Source of the DNA: Phallusia mammillata
Taxonomy: Eukaryota; Chordata; Ascidiacea; Phlebobranchia; Ascidiidae
DNA length: 64,000 nt
Direction: 5' to 3'
Assembly: GCA_003260075.1 (NCBI GenBank)
Contig: QLIY01000787.1
Span: forward strand, 1-64,000
Shown piece after piece: positions 39,640 through 52,300 of this stretch. The position numbers and the translations under genes are program-made. The notes below the pieces were generated by a model. That model worked only from the letters and a program-made list of their open reading frames with translations, ran no database searches and was not told the origin of the DNA. Position 1 is the first letter of the stretch; the number at the start of each line of letters is the position of its first letter.

Positions 39640-39720
39640 CAGATTAGAACCAACAACCTTGTGTACAAAAAGCGGTTGCGCTAACCACGGTACTTGAATT
39701 TCGTGTTCTGGGTATATATA
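39640..39720 (-). repeat. tRNA-derived SINE-like head
   Basis: On the - strand, CCGTGGTTAGCGCAACCGC resembles an A box, and 25-30 nt later AAGGTTGTTGGTTCTAATC resembles a B box (GGTTCNANTCC). There is no clean cloverleaf, so it is a degenerate SINE head rather than a tRNA gene. The long - strand frame across 39532-39951 is a read-through of this repeat. Confidence 0.5.
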
Positions 39721-40282
39721 TTCTGCCGTAGGATCGCAACCGACCGCACGAACCTGGCGGGGTATACGCCTGGTTGTAAAAGACGGTGGGTAAACCCGCG
39801 GGTTCTGCTGGTCAAATAAAACTTGCCTAAAGACCCGGGTGTCCCGAGGACAGTCCTTAGCGACGATGAGAATGTTGCCGTCGAGAATGTTGACATGGAA
39901 AGGTTTTACGATAACCTGATCAGACTTCACAAAACAAAGTGCAACGAACAACCTGTTGTAGGTTCCAAAGACACTTTAGGTGGGCCTTGAACTTTTAGTC
40001 CAACATGTGATTCTTGAACTTTGGAACCCAGTGGTGTGTTGCGCCTCGGCAGAAAAAAAATGGAGTTTAGCATTGTCAAAACAGTTTTGGACGAACTGCA
40101 CGTAGCAGTTCAATATGATTGAAGACTGTGTCGGTTGATTTGTTTATTTCTTCAGACGGAAGTTTTACGGCTAAATCGAGCAATTTTGAACTAGTTGGCT
40201 TGTCAAATCATAGTACGCCAGGCCTATTAAAGGCATTGTACCGAATCAGCTGGTTTTCCAAGCATTTCCATATGGCTTAAGC

Positions 40283-40357
40283 CTCGGTGGGATTCAAACC
40301 CACGACATAAAGGAGTCTTTCCGGGACTCGCGTTCTACCAACTGAGCTACACAGGCT
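40283..40357 (-). repeat. tRNA-like SINE head
   Basis: On the - strand it reads GTAGCTCAGTTGGTAGAACG (A box), a 5-bp anticodon-type stem GAGTC/GACTC with loop CCGGAAA, then GTGGG-TTTGAAT-CCCAC (B box, T stem and loop). The 7-bp acceptor stem has two mismatches and position 33 is C, not T. It is therefore scored as a tRNA-derived SINE or pseudo-tRNA, not a working tRNA gene. Confidence 0.65.
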
Positions 40358-40468
40358 CAGTGGAGAAACCGCCGAAATTCGAATCACAGGCATCGTTGCC
40401 TGCCTTGTATGCTGCACGTGTCAGCTTCGTAGCAGGGGATCGCCAGTTCGACCGTTTCAGCTAAGATG

Positions 40469-40478
40469 CCCCCCCCCC
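40469..40478 (+). other. 10-nt poly-C run, probable assembly gap
   Basis: Exactly ten C between AAGATG and ACATATTC. It lies between two copies of a 163-bp block. Confidence 0.65.
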
Positions 40479-42090
40479 ACATATTCATACTGGGATCAGC
40501 CATGAAGCGTCGATGCAGACCAGCGAACACGGCATACATATCGATAATTCATAGTACGCCAGGCCTATTAAAGGCGTTGTGAAGAATCAGCTAGTTGGCT
40601 TGTCGTATTCGGATTGGTTTCTGACTATAAGTTATTGGCACACCTAAGTTTAGTTCGTACTTAACACAAATTTAGACAGAAACGTCTTTATTTTCGGCAT
40701 TAATTAATTGACAAAATTGAACTGCACGTAGCAGTTCAATATGATTGAAGACTGTGTCGGTTGATTTGTTTATTTCTTCAGACGGAAGTTTTACGGCTAA
40801 ATCGAGCAATTTTGAACTAGTTGGCTTGTCAAATCATAGTACGCCAGGCCTATTAAAGGCATTGTACCGAATCAGCTGGTCCTCCAAGCATTTCCAACAA
40901 ATTAGCTAACTCTTTATTGTCTCTACGCTCCACCCCATTCGGGCCAGGCTTATTATAAACGATTCTGGTGTTTTGTGAGACAGACTGAAGAGATTAACAT
41001 AGGTTTGCATATAAATAGTTTAAACCATAATTTTTGGGGGGGTATTGCTTCACAAACCACAGTCATGTCCGAGGTGCTAGTTGTAATTATAACCTACCAA
41101 ATCTTATAACATTTTTATTCAACATTGCAACTGTAAATCGTATTGCGGTCACTACTTTTAATAAAGTTGTAAAACGCATACTGGCAGGCTTTACTTAGAA
41201 GTTACATGAGTATAACGAACCAGCTTGTCGCTACATTCTAATCAAATGTTCGAAGAATGTGTGACTAATTGTAGGTGCTTGGATTCTTCATGAGAGGCGC
41301 AGTTAGCATTTAGGTACAATGATTACGACATTAAACAAACAGAGTAACCATTTACTGATAACACATAAGCCAACCACTGTTAATTTGGTTTCTCTTCTGA
41401 CGCACGTTTGTTTTAGGCAACGCAGTGTCATAAAACGCGCATTGGTGTATTTAGCGACAATGTAACGTTTAGTATTATGGCAAAGGGGTTGTTCAAATCA
41501 GTTTTGCTACATACAAAGCACTGGAATTGATTTAAAGGCTCATGTTGAATTATTAAAGTATTTCTAAAATGATTTGCTTCAACTTGTTTTGTTCGAAAGT
41601 GTAATTAGGTTGAATGACATTTAGTATCTGTAAAAGTTTGTGATCATTTTGAAATAAGTAACCTTTATCTACTAAAAAGGTAACTATAGTGCAAGACTGT
41701 ATTGCTGAGATCTGCTTACTGATTAACGACTACAAATATTTGTGCAGGAATTATGCAAACAGTTTTGTAGGTAACTACTCGTGAAGAACCAGTGAGAAAT
41801 ACAAGTAACAGATTTTTGTTGTTTTCCATATCTAGTGTTAAATAAGATAGACTTTGAGCAGATGCATATTCTAAAGCTGTTTTTAGCATCCTTTTACCTG
41901 TCACTGGTATTTATATCCTTATTTTATCAGTTCATTTCAGGTTGGTCAAATCTTATCTTAGTGTGTCAACATGCCTAAATGTTTAGCTACGTTTTGATGA
42001 CCCAAAGCTATGAATGGACAAAGGTCGATCTGGTAGTAACCCTTGTCACCAAGGACAGATAACCATTGCAATCTGCAGAATCCTACAATC

Positions 42091-43060
42091 ATGAAGGAGG
42101 CAAAAGCGAAGGACATAGTGTACAATGAGCCTTGCCCTGTTTGCGGCGACAAGGTACGTATTAACAACGTTGTTATATTTTTTGAGAGGACGATATATGT
42201 GAAATTGCAGATTTGTACATCTTACCAGTCACCGCAAGTTATAACGGACCTCCTAATATTTACGGAGTTGGGTGTTTAAGTTGCAATTTTTATCACAGTA
42301 TTAAAAAACGTATTAAAAAGTAACAAAAAAAAAACCGGACCAGATAGGTTTATCGGTGCGGCGCTGTAGTTAGGATTGAAAATTAAAATGACACACTTTG
42401 ACATGTCTTCTTTAAAATGCATTCTTTGTAAACTTTAAAACATACTTTTTTTTCATTTTGAAGTTTTATTTTTCATTTCAAACGTTTTTCTTTTGAAGCA
42501 TGCCAAATTCTTCGGCCAGGATTAATATAACCGCTTAACAGTCTCCTAAACTAAGTTTTATGGGCTAAGGTATTTTAAAGCTTCTCAAACAACTAAGATG
42601 TTGCGGTGGTAGGCGCTATAAAAAAAAATTCGCATCGCGATAAAGTATTAGATTTATGATTAAAAAATATTTAAAACATTAACGCTTGTGTATTGTGTTG
42701 GTGTTTTTATACATTTTTGCATGGCCAAATCATGTAAAAAAATCGCTGCGTTATGTCCAGAAAACAAACCAGAGTGTTTTTAGGTTTCCGGTTACCATTA
42801 TGGCCTCTTAACGTGCGAGAGTTGCAAAGGCTTTTTCAAGAGAACAGTGCAAAACGGCAAGAAATACTCTTGCGTTCATACTAGCAGATGCCTGATCGAC
42901 AAAACACAACGCAAAGGTTGTCAACACTGCAGATTTCAGAAGTGCATCAATGTCGGAATGAAAGTCGAGGGTAAGATTTTTGTTGTATAAACACCGAATC
43001 GGCCGAATTTGAGTTTGCCTGAAACCGACTTTGCCGAATAAATTTGACCGAATTATTTAT

Positions 43061-43127
<67 letters not shown>

Positions 43128-46100
43128 ACGCGAAGTTGTACTCTACGCCAGTGGTCGGCAACCGCTGGTCCGCGGCCCTGTGCCGGTCTGCAAGAAGTTC
43201 GTTACCGGACCGTATACTTTTTCAGCATAATGTTTTGAAAATTTTTGTCTGTGTCTACCGAGGATGATAAACAAACTAATGCGTTTTTATTGCTAAACTC
43301 ATGCAGTTTTATGAAAGCCGGTCCGCGATAGAATTTCATTTTTTAAAACGGTCCGCAGTACAATAAAGGTTGCCGACCACTGCTCTACGCGTTTGGCATG
43401 GAAACAGAAGTTTATCTACCAGGCAAACAGTGCAAAAATTGTTGTGTTTAATCATTATTTTATTTTCTGTGAGGTATAAGGTTGCCTTGGGCCCTTGGCC
43501 ATGGTAGCTTGCAAATGAATTACTGACTTTTTTGCCTGGGTGAAAAAAAAACATATTTCAAAATTTATAATAATTGACGTACTTTTAGTTATGGCGTAGT
43601 TTTAAAGATCGTGTGGTACCTCATAAATCTGAAAAAAGTTTTCACGCTTTAAATTTGAGTTTGCCAAAGATGATATCTGAATCGCAAAAAAATGTTCGGC
43701 TGAAACATAATCTTTGTACAAATGACCTATTGGGCTTAATAAATTCGGCAAACTGAATAAATTCGTCAAACCGAATATTCGATCAATTTCTACTTTTTTA
43801 TTTAGTGGTTGTGTATCCGAAGCATAACAGTTTAGTTTAACCACAAAACTAATACAACGGAACAACAATTTCTCTTTTCTGCTTCATAAACGTTTATATC
43901 TTCTCTTTACAAGTTCGAAAAAAAATATTTATTCACCACTCTACAATTTATTTGAAGTTTAAGTGCACCATGACCGCTAGCCTGGAAACTTGGCCATGGC
44001 AGACGCCATTTTTATTAAAGTTTGTGTCGTGCAGCTGTTCGCAAGGACCGGGTACGCGGTGGAAGGAACTCCCTTGGGCCACTGTATAAGAAGGACCGCG
44101 AACGAAAACAACAAATGAAACTACTCGATGAGATGAACAAGAATAATTCGAAAAATCCAAGCAATCAAATGGAGGTAGCTTCTTTCAAAAAAATGAGTCA
44201 ACTAAAAACATACTTTATGTGCGTGTATTCATTTCTGTTATCCAACCTAACAACGCCTGTGCAAAGCCATGTCGGCTTTTAGTAAGTTATTCATTGCTCA
44301 ATCGAGATGGTCTTTTTGCTAGAACTCGACCAGCGCGCCACAGATAATCCTTGGAGACGATCCTACTTGGCATCACAATGGAACCAATCAGCATCGGTCT
44401 CAAGTTTTACCGCAAATTATCCTGGGTCCTCTTCAGCCAAACACTGCTCTTTCCGGGTATTTCCAGCCCTGCTCCTACTTGCAAGAGACCACCAAACCCA
44501 CGCCACCTTTTCATTGCCTACCTCCGGCAAATACGGCCACAGTATTCCCGTTTCCCAACGCTCAACCCTTCAATCCGTACTCATCTCCCCCTTGTGGATT
44601 CCGCGTCATTTCTCACGGATTTCCGTGCCTAAACGGACTTTTACGGGATCCCGCACCGCAATCATTGGAAGGTCTTCCAGGGTACTTGACTTCTATTGAC
44701 TGTAAGTTACCAGCAACGAACTTCCCACAGCAAAATCCAGTACCACTGCACAACACTGAGATCAATTTGCCAGCGTTTGATGTAGACGATTTTGTAAAAA
44801 GAAGAGTTCACGTTCCTGAACTTATCGAGCAGCTGTTGCGAGCCGAAATGACAGAGCCGGTGGTAAGAATTTGCTAAAGACAATTAGTAGTAACGCTGTT
44901 TTACATTTTTTCTGCTTTTGTAACACTAATTGATAATAATTTTTGTGTTTGAAATATTGGATGTTATTTGATTGCTTTGTTACGGTTTTGTTTTAGCTGA
45001 GAGAACGAGTAAATCATGGACTTCAGTCTTGTCCTCCTAACTACCTTCAAGATACCTATTCTTTGTTGTTTCTTATTGCTGATCAATCCCTGTACATTCT
45101 CGTCGAATGGGCAAAAAACCTAAAGTTTTTCTCAAACCTGGAGGTAAATGCATTCATAGTGTAAAAATACTAATAACATATTGGACCGCTCGCACAAAAA
45201 AGAAGAAAAACCCTCTTAGGATTGTATTAAATACAGTTTGCCTTTTTTACGTTTTTGTATTTATTTATTACTAGATACAAATATTCATTTATAATTTTGC
45301 TCGATTAGGATTAGGATTAGGATGATTTCTTGCCCTGCATTGAAGCGTATGAGCTGCTAAGGGTGGAAATAATATTTTGTTACAGAAAAACAACACAATG
45401 GAGAATGAACCCACCAATAAATCAAATAGTACACTATTTGATTCTGTAGCATGCGCGTCGGACTGATTGTTGTATTTTAAGCTAGGGTGTGAGAAAATAC
45501 ATAAACATGTGCAAAACTCCACCGTATGCGACCAAAACAGACGCAAGCATTCTTGGTCTTGCTATATAAACGTCGACATAATACATCCATAGAAGCTAAA
45601 AAAATTTAGCAATCGCTGAAAAAGAGTAAAAAAATCGCTGGCACATACATACCGCAAACAAAAAGCAAGATAAGCATCCGTCGTGAGCACGGATACTGTT
45701 TGACCAACACATTAGCCGTTCGCACGCTATGTCTACGCAGATAGCCGCAACCACACAGTAAACACGTCATAGCCGGCGTTGTTCGTTTGTCCACAATTCA
45801 GATTTACCGTAGGTGGCATCGCAGAATTTCCCGAAACCCGAGTATTCAGGCAAACACACATCCGAACGATACAAATAATGTACCTGTGTGATTTTTTAAC
45901 AGCTCGATGACCAAATGCAATTTCTTCATGCCAGTTGGGTTGAATTACTGATCCTTGACCACATAAATCGTCAGGTTTGTTGTGTTTATTCCTCATAACA
46001 TATGGTATCTTCAAATTTTATTTTGATTAGCTCTTAATTTCTTAAAAAACTTCACATTTTTTTAATTGAGCATATCTAATGGTTCAGTTCAAGCGCATTG

Positions 46101-48268
46101 ACATCAATTAATGATGAAACGAAAGTCACGCTTAAAATATTCTCAACTCGTAATGAATACATAAAATGAATTTACAAACAAACTTTTAAAGCAAAACTTG
46201 TTTAATTGAAGCTAAAGTCAAGCACAGAGGAAACTGTACTTGTGAGTGGGCATCGCTTTCCCCGCACGCAAATCACAGACAACTCAATTGCCGACAAAAT
46301 TCTATACAAAGCTGCAGACCTCGAGCAGAAGTTCCGATTGCTTGGCTTAGACGAAGCCGAGTATGTTTGTTTAAAGCATCTTGCCATTTTTAACGCAGGT
46401 ATGTACAATAGGAAAATATATCACTGTTTGTTCTCAGAAGAACTTCTTTCATACTATATATAGCAGAGTTGTAAGCGAATCCGCGAGTTTTTCCCCAAAC
46501 AAAGCCCGATGTTGGCCCGAAAGTCTGTAAAACTGTGGCAGAAATCAGGTCAAGAGTGAAATCAGGCCCGAATAATCGGACGCTTGAGCATTTTTTGAAG
46601 AGGCTTCCCGACTGGAATTTGTGTTGTATCGAATAACCAGTGGCATAGTCCTGAACGGACTTGAAAGCTAAATCGTTTCAAACATTATTTGTCCGGCTGC
46701 AAACATAAATGTTTGTGACAATTTTTTCTCAAAGTGAAATTACTATATATAGGTTAAAAATAAAATCTAGTTCTTAAAAATAAATGAGTTAAACGCACAA
46801 GAAACTACAATTGATCTTATAAAATGGACCAGTTGTCCAAAACAGTTCGGAAACCGCTGTAACAAACAAAATTCGGAAACCGCAAACAATGCGACGCGAT
46901 AATGTGTTTGCACGCAGGAAGGGCCCACTTTGCCACCCAATGCACCACGCCCCAATCTTCCTAAGTCTTGGTTAATAATTACTAATAGCGGTTTTAGCAC
47001 GAAGGTAAACGCAAATTATGTGTGGTTGCGGAACGTGTACATTGGGTAAGACTTAAATATTTGCGACGAATCGACATACCGACATAAATGGAACTTACGA
47101 TTTTAATGCGGTGTAATTTGACTAAAATTTTAGAACATTGTTCCAAAATGGCATTTAAAAATGTTGAATTCAGTTGTACCCAACAAATTTAAATTCAGTT
47201 TTATCCATTAGGTTTGAATTAGATTTAACATATAAAGAGCAATGACATATTAATTTCACATGACATAAGTAAACATAGCGAACTTTGTCTAAAAATAATA
47301 ACACAAGGCAATAATGCAGCTGCGCAAACCGTACGCTTTTAATATACATTCACAGGGCGACCGTAAAAAAATGCTTTTAATTATTAATTTGTCCACCAAG
47401 GGAATTGAAACGCTAGCTGCAATAGATTTCCTCTTCCCTTTTTCGTACAAAAATTTTTCTGATACTACATCAACGAAATTGTTTACGGTCAACTATTAAA
47501 ACATTCCAAATTTTTAGAATCAAACAGCACCGTGGCAGATCGCGCTCAAGAATCGGTTAATGCCGCGCTGTGTGATTATGATGTCAAAAACTATCCTGAA
47601 CAGCCTGACAGGCAAGTAGCTAGCTTATTAATAGGTTTCTTTAAAACATATTGCTTTGTTGCACTATGCACGGTTGGGAACGATCTGAGCAAAAAAAAAT
47701 CAGAGACAGTATTTGTGTATAAAACATGACTCGATTTTTGACGACCTAATGATGACAATAGTACTTGTCGAAACATAGTCATGTTTCATAAACAAATACT
47801 GGCTCTGCTTTTCTGCTCATATTGCTTTGAAATCTGTCCATTTACAAGTCATGCATTTGTTTGTGTTGAAAAGAAGAATGGACAGTTTTGTTGTATGATG
47901 TCACATCCTTAACGTCTCCTACTAAATTTTTAAGATTTAAAATTGTCCCCCCCCCCGCTTTGAAATCTGTCCATTTACAAGTCATGCATTTGTTTGTGTT
48001 GAAAGGAAAGAATGGACAGTTTTGTTGTATGAGATCACATCCTTAACGTCTCCTACTAAATTTTTAAGATTTAAAATTGAAAAAAATTAAACCAAATATA
48101 TTTTGGTATTTCAGAATCGGCAAACTTCTTTTCCGTTTTTCCGAAGTCCGCACGTTGGCGCTCTTGATCGAGCAATTTCTCGTCCAACAACACCAGCTCG
48201 GCCGAATGTCTGATAACTCGTTATTAGTGGAAATGCTGAGTTCCCGTAAACGCGATCTTCTTTTTTGA
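42091..48268 (+). CDS. NR5A: NR5A / FTZ-F1 orphan nuclear receptor, 9 exons
   Basis: Exons: 42091-42153, 42784-42970, 44035-44174, 44323-44862, 44997-45143, 45903-45974, 46212-46398, 47518-47611, 48115-48268. The sum is 1584 nt (527 aa) with consistent phases. It is a monomer-binding nuclear transcription factor. Seen: a C4 zinc-finger DNA-binding domain (~residues 16-83) with P-box [10 protein letters not shown] and T-box region [11 protein letters not shown]. Next is the FTZ-F1 box (RVRGGRN ... [12 protein letters not shown], exon 3), diagnostic of NR5. A Pro-rich hinge is in exon 4. The ligand-binding domain starts with VPELIEQLL and contains [16 protein letters not shown] and LDDQMQFL. 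It ends with the AF-2 core LLVEML. The ATG is the first after an in-frame TAA at 42037-42039. The intron at 47612 starts with GC. The exon 7 acceptor is slightly less certain. Confidence 0.95.
43062..43127 (+). other. 66-nt poly-C run inside a MITE, probable filled gap
   Basis: The corresponding point of the related copy near 56125 has only TGACCTCACGCG and no poly-C. The run is therefore not part of the element. Confidence 0.75.
43149..43382. mobile_element. hAT-type MITE, 234 bp, perfect 8-bp target duplication
   Basis: Inverted ends CAGTGGTCGGCAACC ... GGTTGCCGACCACTG, flanked by identical CTCTACGC at 43141-43148 and 43383-43390. GC-rich GGTCCGCGGCC-type subterminal repeats are visible. 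It is nested in an older element within NR5A intron 2 and encodes no protein. Confidence 0.92.
47612..47613 (+). other. Non-canonical GC splice donor of NR5A intron 8
   Basis: The exon ends GACAG and the intron begins GCAAGT. No GT donor gives the required phase 2 that joins to the acceptor at 48113-48114 and restores the conserved ligand-binding-domain frame ([14 protein letters not shown]). GC-AG introns typically have a strong remaining match, as here. Confidence 0.8.
47824..48079 (+). repeat. ~122-bp direct duplication around poly-C run 47947-47956
   Basis: GCTTTGAAATCTGTCCATTT... occurs at 47824-47945 and 47957-48079, with a few differences including small indels, around exactly ten C. 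It lies in the last NR5A intron, so the intron is probably about 130 bp shorter than shown. Confidence 0.88.
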
Positions 48269-48360
48269 CCGCATGAAAATGTGGCTTGTAGTTTTAACAA
48301 AACTATTCTCCAGGCAGCGGTGGAGCTACCAACACAGAAAGTCACAACATGCCGGTTTGG

Positions 48361-48477
48361 GAATTTCCGGTAGGTGGCGCAACGAATCATAGGCGTTTGC
48401 GGTGGGAATAATTGCTGAGTCAGCAATTTGCATCTTGCGCAACTCCTATGCTCCGTTGCGCCACTTACCGGAAATTT
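48361..48477. mobile_element. Short TIR element just 3' of NR5A
   Basis: Imperfect ~32-bp inverted ends (AATTTCCGGTAGGTGGCGCA ... TGCGCCACTTACCGGAAATT, each continuing to CATAGG/CCTATG) around ~50 bp. It begins about 92 bp after the NR5A stop and would form a hairpin in the 3' UTR. No target duplication was resolved. Confidence 0.65.
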
Positions 48478-48849
48478 TCAAAACGGCGCTCTACCCGCAG
48501 GGGCATTGTCAAACGGTTGACCTTATGCACCACTTGGTGACAATTTTTGTACTAGGTTTTAAGCTTGTCGAAGTTTTGAGGCTGTTATATTTTTTATATT
48601 TGACATGGGGTTATGTAGATCTTTAATCAAAATGCTTGTTAATTTTATCAAAAAGCTTGCTAATTTAATGGACATTCTATGCTGTTTTCCGATCCCAACT
48701 TTTTGAGATAATTACCAACGATTTACACGATTCATTTATTTATTTGGCGCAATGAGTGGTACTATTTTACAAGCACTGTTTATTTGAACTAAAATTGTTT
48801 TGTATTGTATAACCATGCAAGTTGATTGGTTTTGGTTGTAACAAACGTT

Positions 48850-48855
48850 AATAAA
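48850..48855 (+). terminator. Possible poly(A) signal AATAAA of NR5A
   Basis: First clear AATAAA after the NR5A stop, 582 nt downstream. The 3' UTR would include the TIR hairpin at 48361-48477. Confidence 0.35.
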
Positions 48856-49106
48856 TTGTTTGGTGACATTCAATCATAAACTGACTTAAAACCTGCTGTT
48901 TTAAGCCTATAAAGATTTGAAAGACCATCCTGCCTATAAAGACCACCAGGCAAACCTTCGTTCCAGGATTTTGTGCATTTGTTGCATAACTGCACCCATA
49001 ACTGACAAGTTTATTATATGACTTACAAGTATTTCCAAAAGAGCAAGTGTCAAAGGCACTGGTAGTTGCATATATAAGCTATTGCTGCCAGACATAATAT
49101 CAAGTT

Positions 49107-49216
49107 TATAGAGCTCTTCTGGCAAATACATTTTTATTCCGACGTTTCGACGTCCTATACAGGTCGTCTTTATCAGGGTAACACTGAATGCGATTTTGCC
49201 AGAATAGAGCTCTATA
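49107..49216 (-). ncRNA. Degenerate hammerhead-like motif of a Penelope-type repeat
   Basis: On the - strand, long complementary ends (TATAGAGCTCTATTCTGGCA and TGCCAGAAGAGCTCTATA) act as stem I. They enclose CTGATAA (49176-49170), a stem-II-like GACG...CGTC hairpin (about 49168-49149), CGAAAC (49149-49144), and a GTA (49129-49127) in the cleavage position. The layout matches type-I hammerheads with minimal stem III, as described in Penelope-like elements. The catalytic G of CUGAUGA is A here, so activity is doubtful. Confidence 0.4.
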
Positions 49217-49346
49217 CATTGGTAGTTACTATTTTTATAGCTGTAAACTTATTCACTACAGTGTCAGAGACAATTACATGTTTAATAGGGTAGAGAAGTC
49301 AACAAATGCTTTTTACAAAAGCAATAAACTGCAGTCGCAAAGTCGA

Positions 49347-52300
49347 TTAAATTTCAATAGTCCTCTTCATTCTGCGTCGTAGCAATACTGAACAAATAGA
49401 GAGATATCATTAAATTATGTTAATATTATTGCATTTTTTTCATTGCAGACATACAAACTAATATTATTTAAACTTACGAGTTTTTTTTAGCAATTTATGT
49501 AGTTCCTTTGGTCGCAATAACCAAAAATATATTTATTTTGAAACCATAGTAAATATGTGTACTTACCGACGCTTATCACGGTTAGTACAAGTAATCCAAG
49601 TTGAACAAATATTTTGTCTCTAACGCATATAGAAGTGCTCCAAGCAAACTGAAGAGCAAAACCAATTGAGAAGAGACTAACCCACATCGTATAGCAGAGT
49701 TCACGGTTTTCTTTAAAAGCTTCCGCGTACAAGTCTGCAACAAATAATTTAATAACCATAAGATGCGTAGGAAACGAAGCGTCTGTGAAACAAAAACCCT
49801 GTAAAGAATTTAGCTATGTTGGTGGTGCTTAACAGCTAAAATAACGAAATTGAAAACTAAGTACGCTGCAGATAGTGCACACTGTTTTGGCCTATATGGT
49901 CTTATGAGTGTTGCCGGTGACAAGGCATTGGCCGTATGTATGAGCTAATGAAGCTACATTACGGCATTCCCCCCCCCCCGCACACTGTTTTGGCCTATAT
50001 GGTCTTATGAGTGTTGCCGGTGACAAGACATTGGCCCTATGTATGAGCTAATGAAGCTACATTACGGCACTACAGTTTATTAAGTAACAGCGAAAAATAA
50101 AATCTCCATTCGGCAATCAATAGATGGTTTTTCTCGAGTTAGTGGGAGTACTGAAGAGTTTTGCCTCTATGCTACGACATACGTTTTGTATAGCCTACTG
50201 TAGTATATAGAGTTTTACCATTGTCCAACTAAACCAGGGTTCTGTTATTTAAGTATTGATGGGTAGTTGTCATTGCAGAAGTGTACAGATTTGTCCAATT
50301 TATTTCTTAAAATGTGAAAAAGCTCAATACTGCCACACCAACGAACTTACTTGGCACCAACAAGTTCCAGCAACCACCAGTAAATCCCAAAATGATGAAG
50401 ATTAAGTAGACGAGCCAAGCCGTGTCCTCAGTGGGGACCCAAACAGCACATAGAATGTAAATAGCAGCATCACCAATAAATGCGAAAGCCAACATTCCTC
50501 TTATACCAAATCTTCCTAGCACTCTTCCACCTACGTAACTTACAATACCATTGGCGAGCGCGTTGATGATCGTGCAAATGCCAATCTTTGAAAAAAGGAA
50601 AGTATAGTAATTACCCAATATATTGTTTCTAAAATGCCAAATAAACTTTCAAAATGTGACACAAAAATAGTAACATCGCATCATAAAAAAGAGAGCATAC
50701 TTATTTTTCTTTTACCTGGCTAACACCTTTGATGCAAGAAACAAAAGCACGTGTTAGCTCGGAATATAGAAATCCGATTTCTATTCCCAAATAAATATTT
50801 ATTGGGTACATAAGAATTTGTCGAATGTCAATGCATCTGTAGAAAATGTCTTTTAACGATGTACAAGTCTCTTGAAAAATCTGTAAACATCAATAATGTT
50901 AATTTAGGAAATGAAAATCCATTTAATCTATTGTTGTTTGCGAATTGTTTCGAACAACTTAATTAAATATTTATGTGATTTAAGTATTTATTAACCGTTG
51001 TAACCAAAGAAGCCTCATATGTTTGAGTAATAAAGCATGTCGCTTTTTTCGTATATTTCTATCGTTATATATTGCTATTAAAAATCCTTAATATATACCA
51101 TTTGCGTTGCGCATAAGCAAATACAACTTACAATTTTAACATTTTTTCTTACTTAATAACACCATATACGGATCTGTGTATAATTTTAAAGGTGAAAATA
51201 ACGGCCCAAATAGACGTAAAAAGCGTCACGCTTTAGCAAAATAAAGCATGTCTTACTTAAATTTTTTGGTTATGACGCAAAATTAAAGCATTTGAGACTC
51301 AAAATGAAATACTTGTTTAAATTTGTTTGGCTGCTTTATGCTTTCTTCATCCTGATTTGTGTCGTTATTTTTTTCCAGGTCTTCCATTTCATCATCAGGG
51401 ACGAATTGCAACTTTCCAGAAATAAAATTCATCGGCACATCAGGCATCAGACAAATATGCATTGTGCAGCCTAAATATAGTATTAAAATTCGAGCAAACT
51501 TTCTTTCTTAATAATATTTTGTAAGCATGGGTATACATGGAGGACAATACAAAACGTGTAACATTTTTTTAATGAACGTTTTATAATACTTGTTTGTACC
51601 CAATACACTAATGGTGTTGTAAAATAGATATGTGTACTGTACCAAACTGATTCATATTTCTTGGATACCCTCTTGTAAATTTTGGTTTCACAATTTAAAC
51701 ATGTGCAATAAATCAAATACCTTTACTCCAACGCAAGTGTTTCTTTCACCACTAATTAAATTAATGGAATCATTGGGTACTTAAATAGATGGTAATTTTC
51801 GTCAAAACGATCGAAGTACATTCATGCTTCAGTACCTGATATCATCACTACAACAAAGGTTAATATCAGCACATAAATTGCTATTGGACTGTTTGGAACA
51901 TAATTGTCGATGTGCTGTTGAATTTTGTCTGGATCTTGGCAGTCGTTGGCCCCGCAGTGAATGTAGCGGTTGACTTCAACATTTGATTCAGTGTTATTGA
52001 GCTGAGTCATCATTGTGGTCGAATTGGAGAAATAGTCAAGGTTCTGTGGGTTGCTGACATCAGATGATTTTAGAAAATGGAGAATAGTGGAAACAAATAT
52101 GTTACCGAATATCTGCAAGATAACATAAAACGTCGCCTGTATGCTCGAAATTGAACTGATAAAGTTTTAACTAAGAACAAGAAAACTTTATAACTGGGAT
52201 CAGCCCTAAAGCAATTTTTGCAATGCCTTCACATAACAGGAAAATCTAGACGTCGATGGGATTCGAACCATGACAGAAGCCTTTCGACGACTCGTGCTTT

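Larger units (their letters stand above)
40095..40881 (+). repeat. 163-bp direct duplication (40095-40256 and 40719-40881)
   Basis: The block beginning GAACTGCACGTAGCAGTTCA and ending CGAATCAGCTGGT is present twice and nearly identical, with a 10-nt poly-C run (40469-40478) between the copies. A third partial copy of its end lies at 40554-40610. It may be a repeat family or allelic contig ends duplicated around a gap. Confidence 0.8.
42989..43787. mobile_element. Degenerate hAT-like MITE in NR5A intron 2
   Basis: ACCGAATCGGCCGAATTTGA ... CCGAATATTCG matches the element at 56039-56855 along several blocks (for example TGTGGTACCTCAT and TTTACGCTTTAAATT). It is interrupted by a poly-C run (43062-43127) and by a younger nested MITE (43149-43382). 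Its termini are eroded. Confidence 0.65.
48269..49346. other. Convergent intergenic region NR5A / UNC93-like
   Basis: About 1.1 kb between two stop codons. It holds a short TIR element (48361-48477), an AATAAA at 48850-48855 that may serve NR5A, and a hammerhead-like hairpin (49107-49216). No additional gene was recognised. Confidence 0.6.

Noticed and set aside
39532..39951. 139-codon - strand frame
   Set aside because: It overlaps a tRNA-derived SINE head; the peptide VPWLAQPLFVHKVVGSN is the translated repeat.
40283..40357. Functional tRNA gene
   Set aside because: Acceptor-stem mismatches and C at position 33; repeat-like neighbours favour a SINE.
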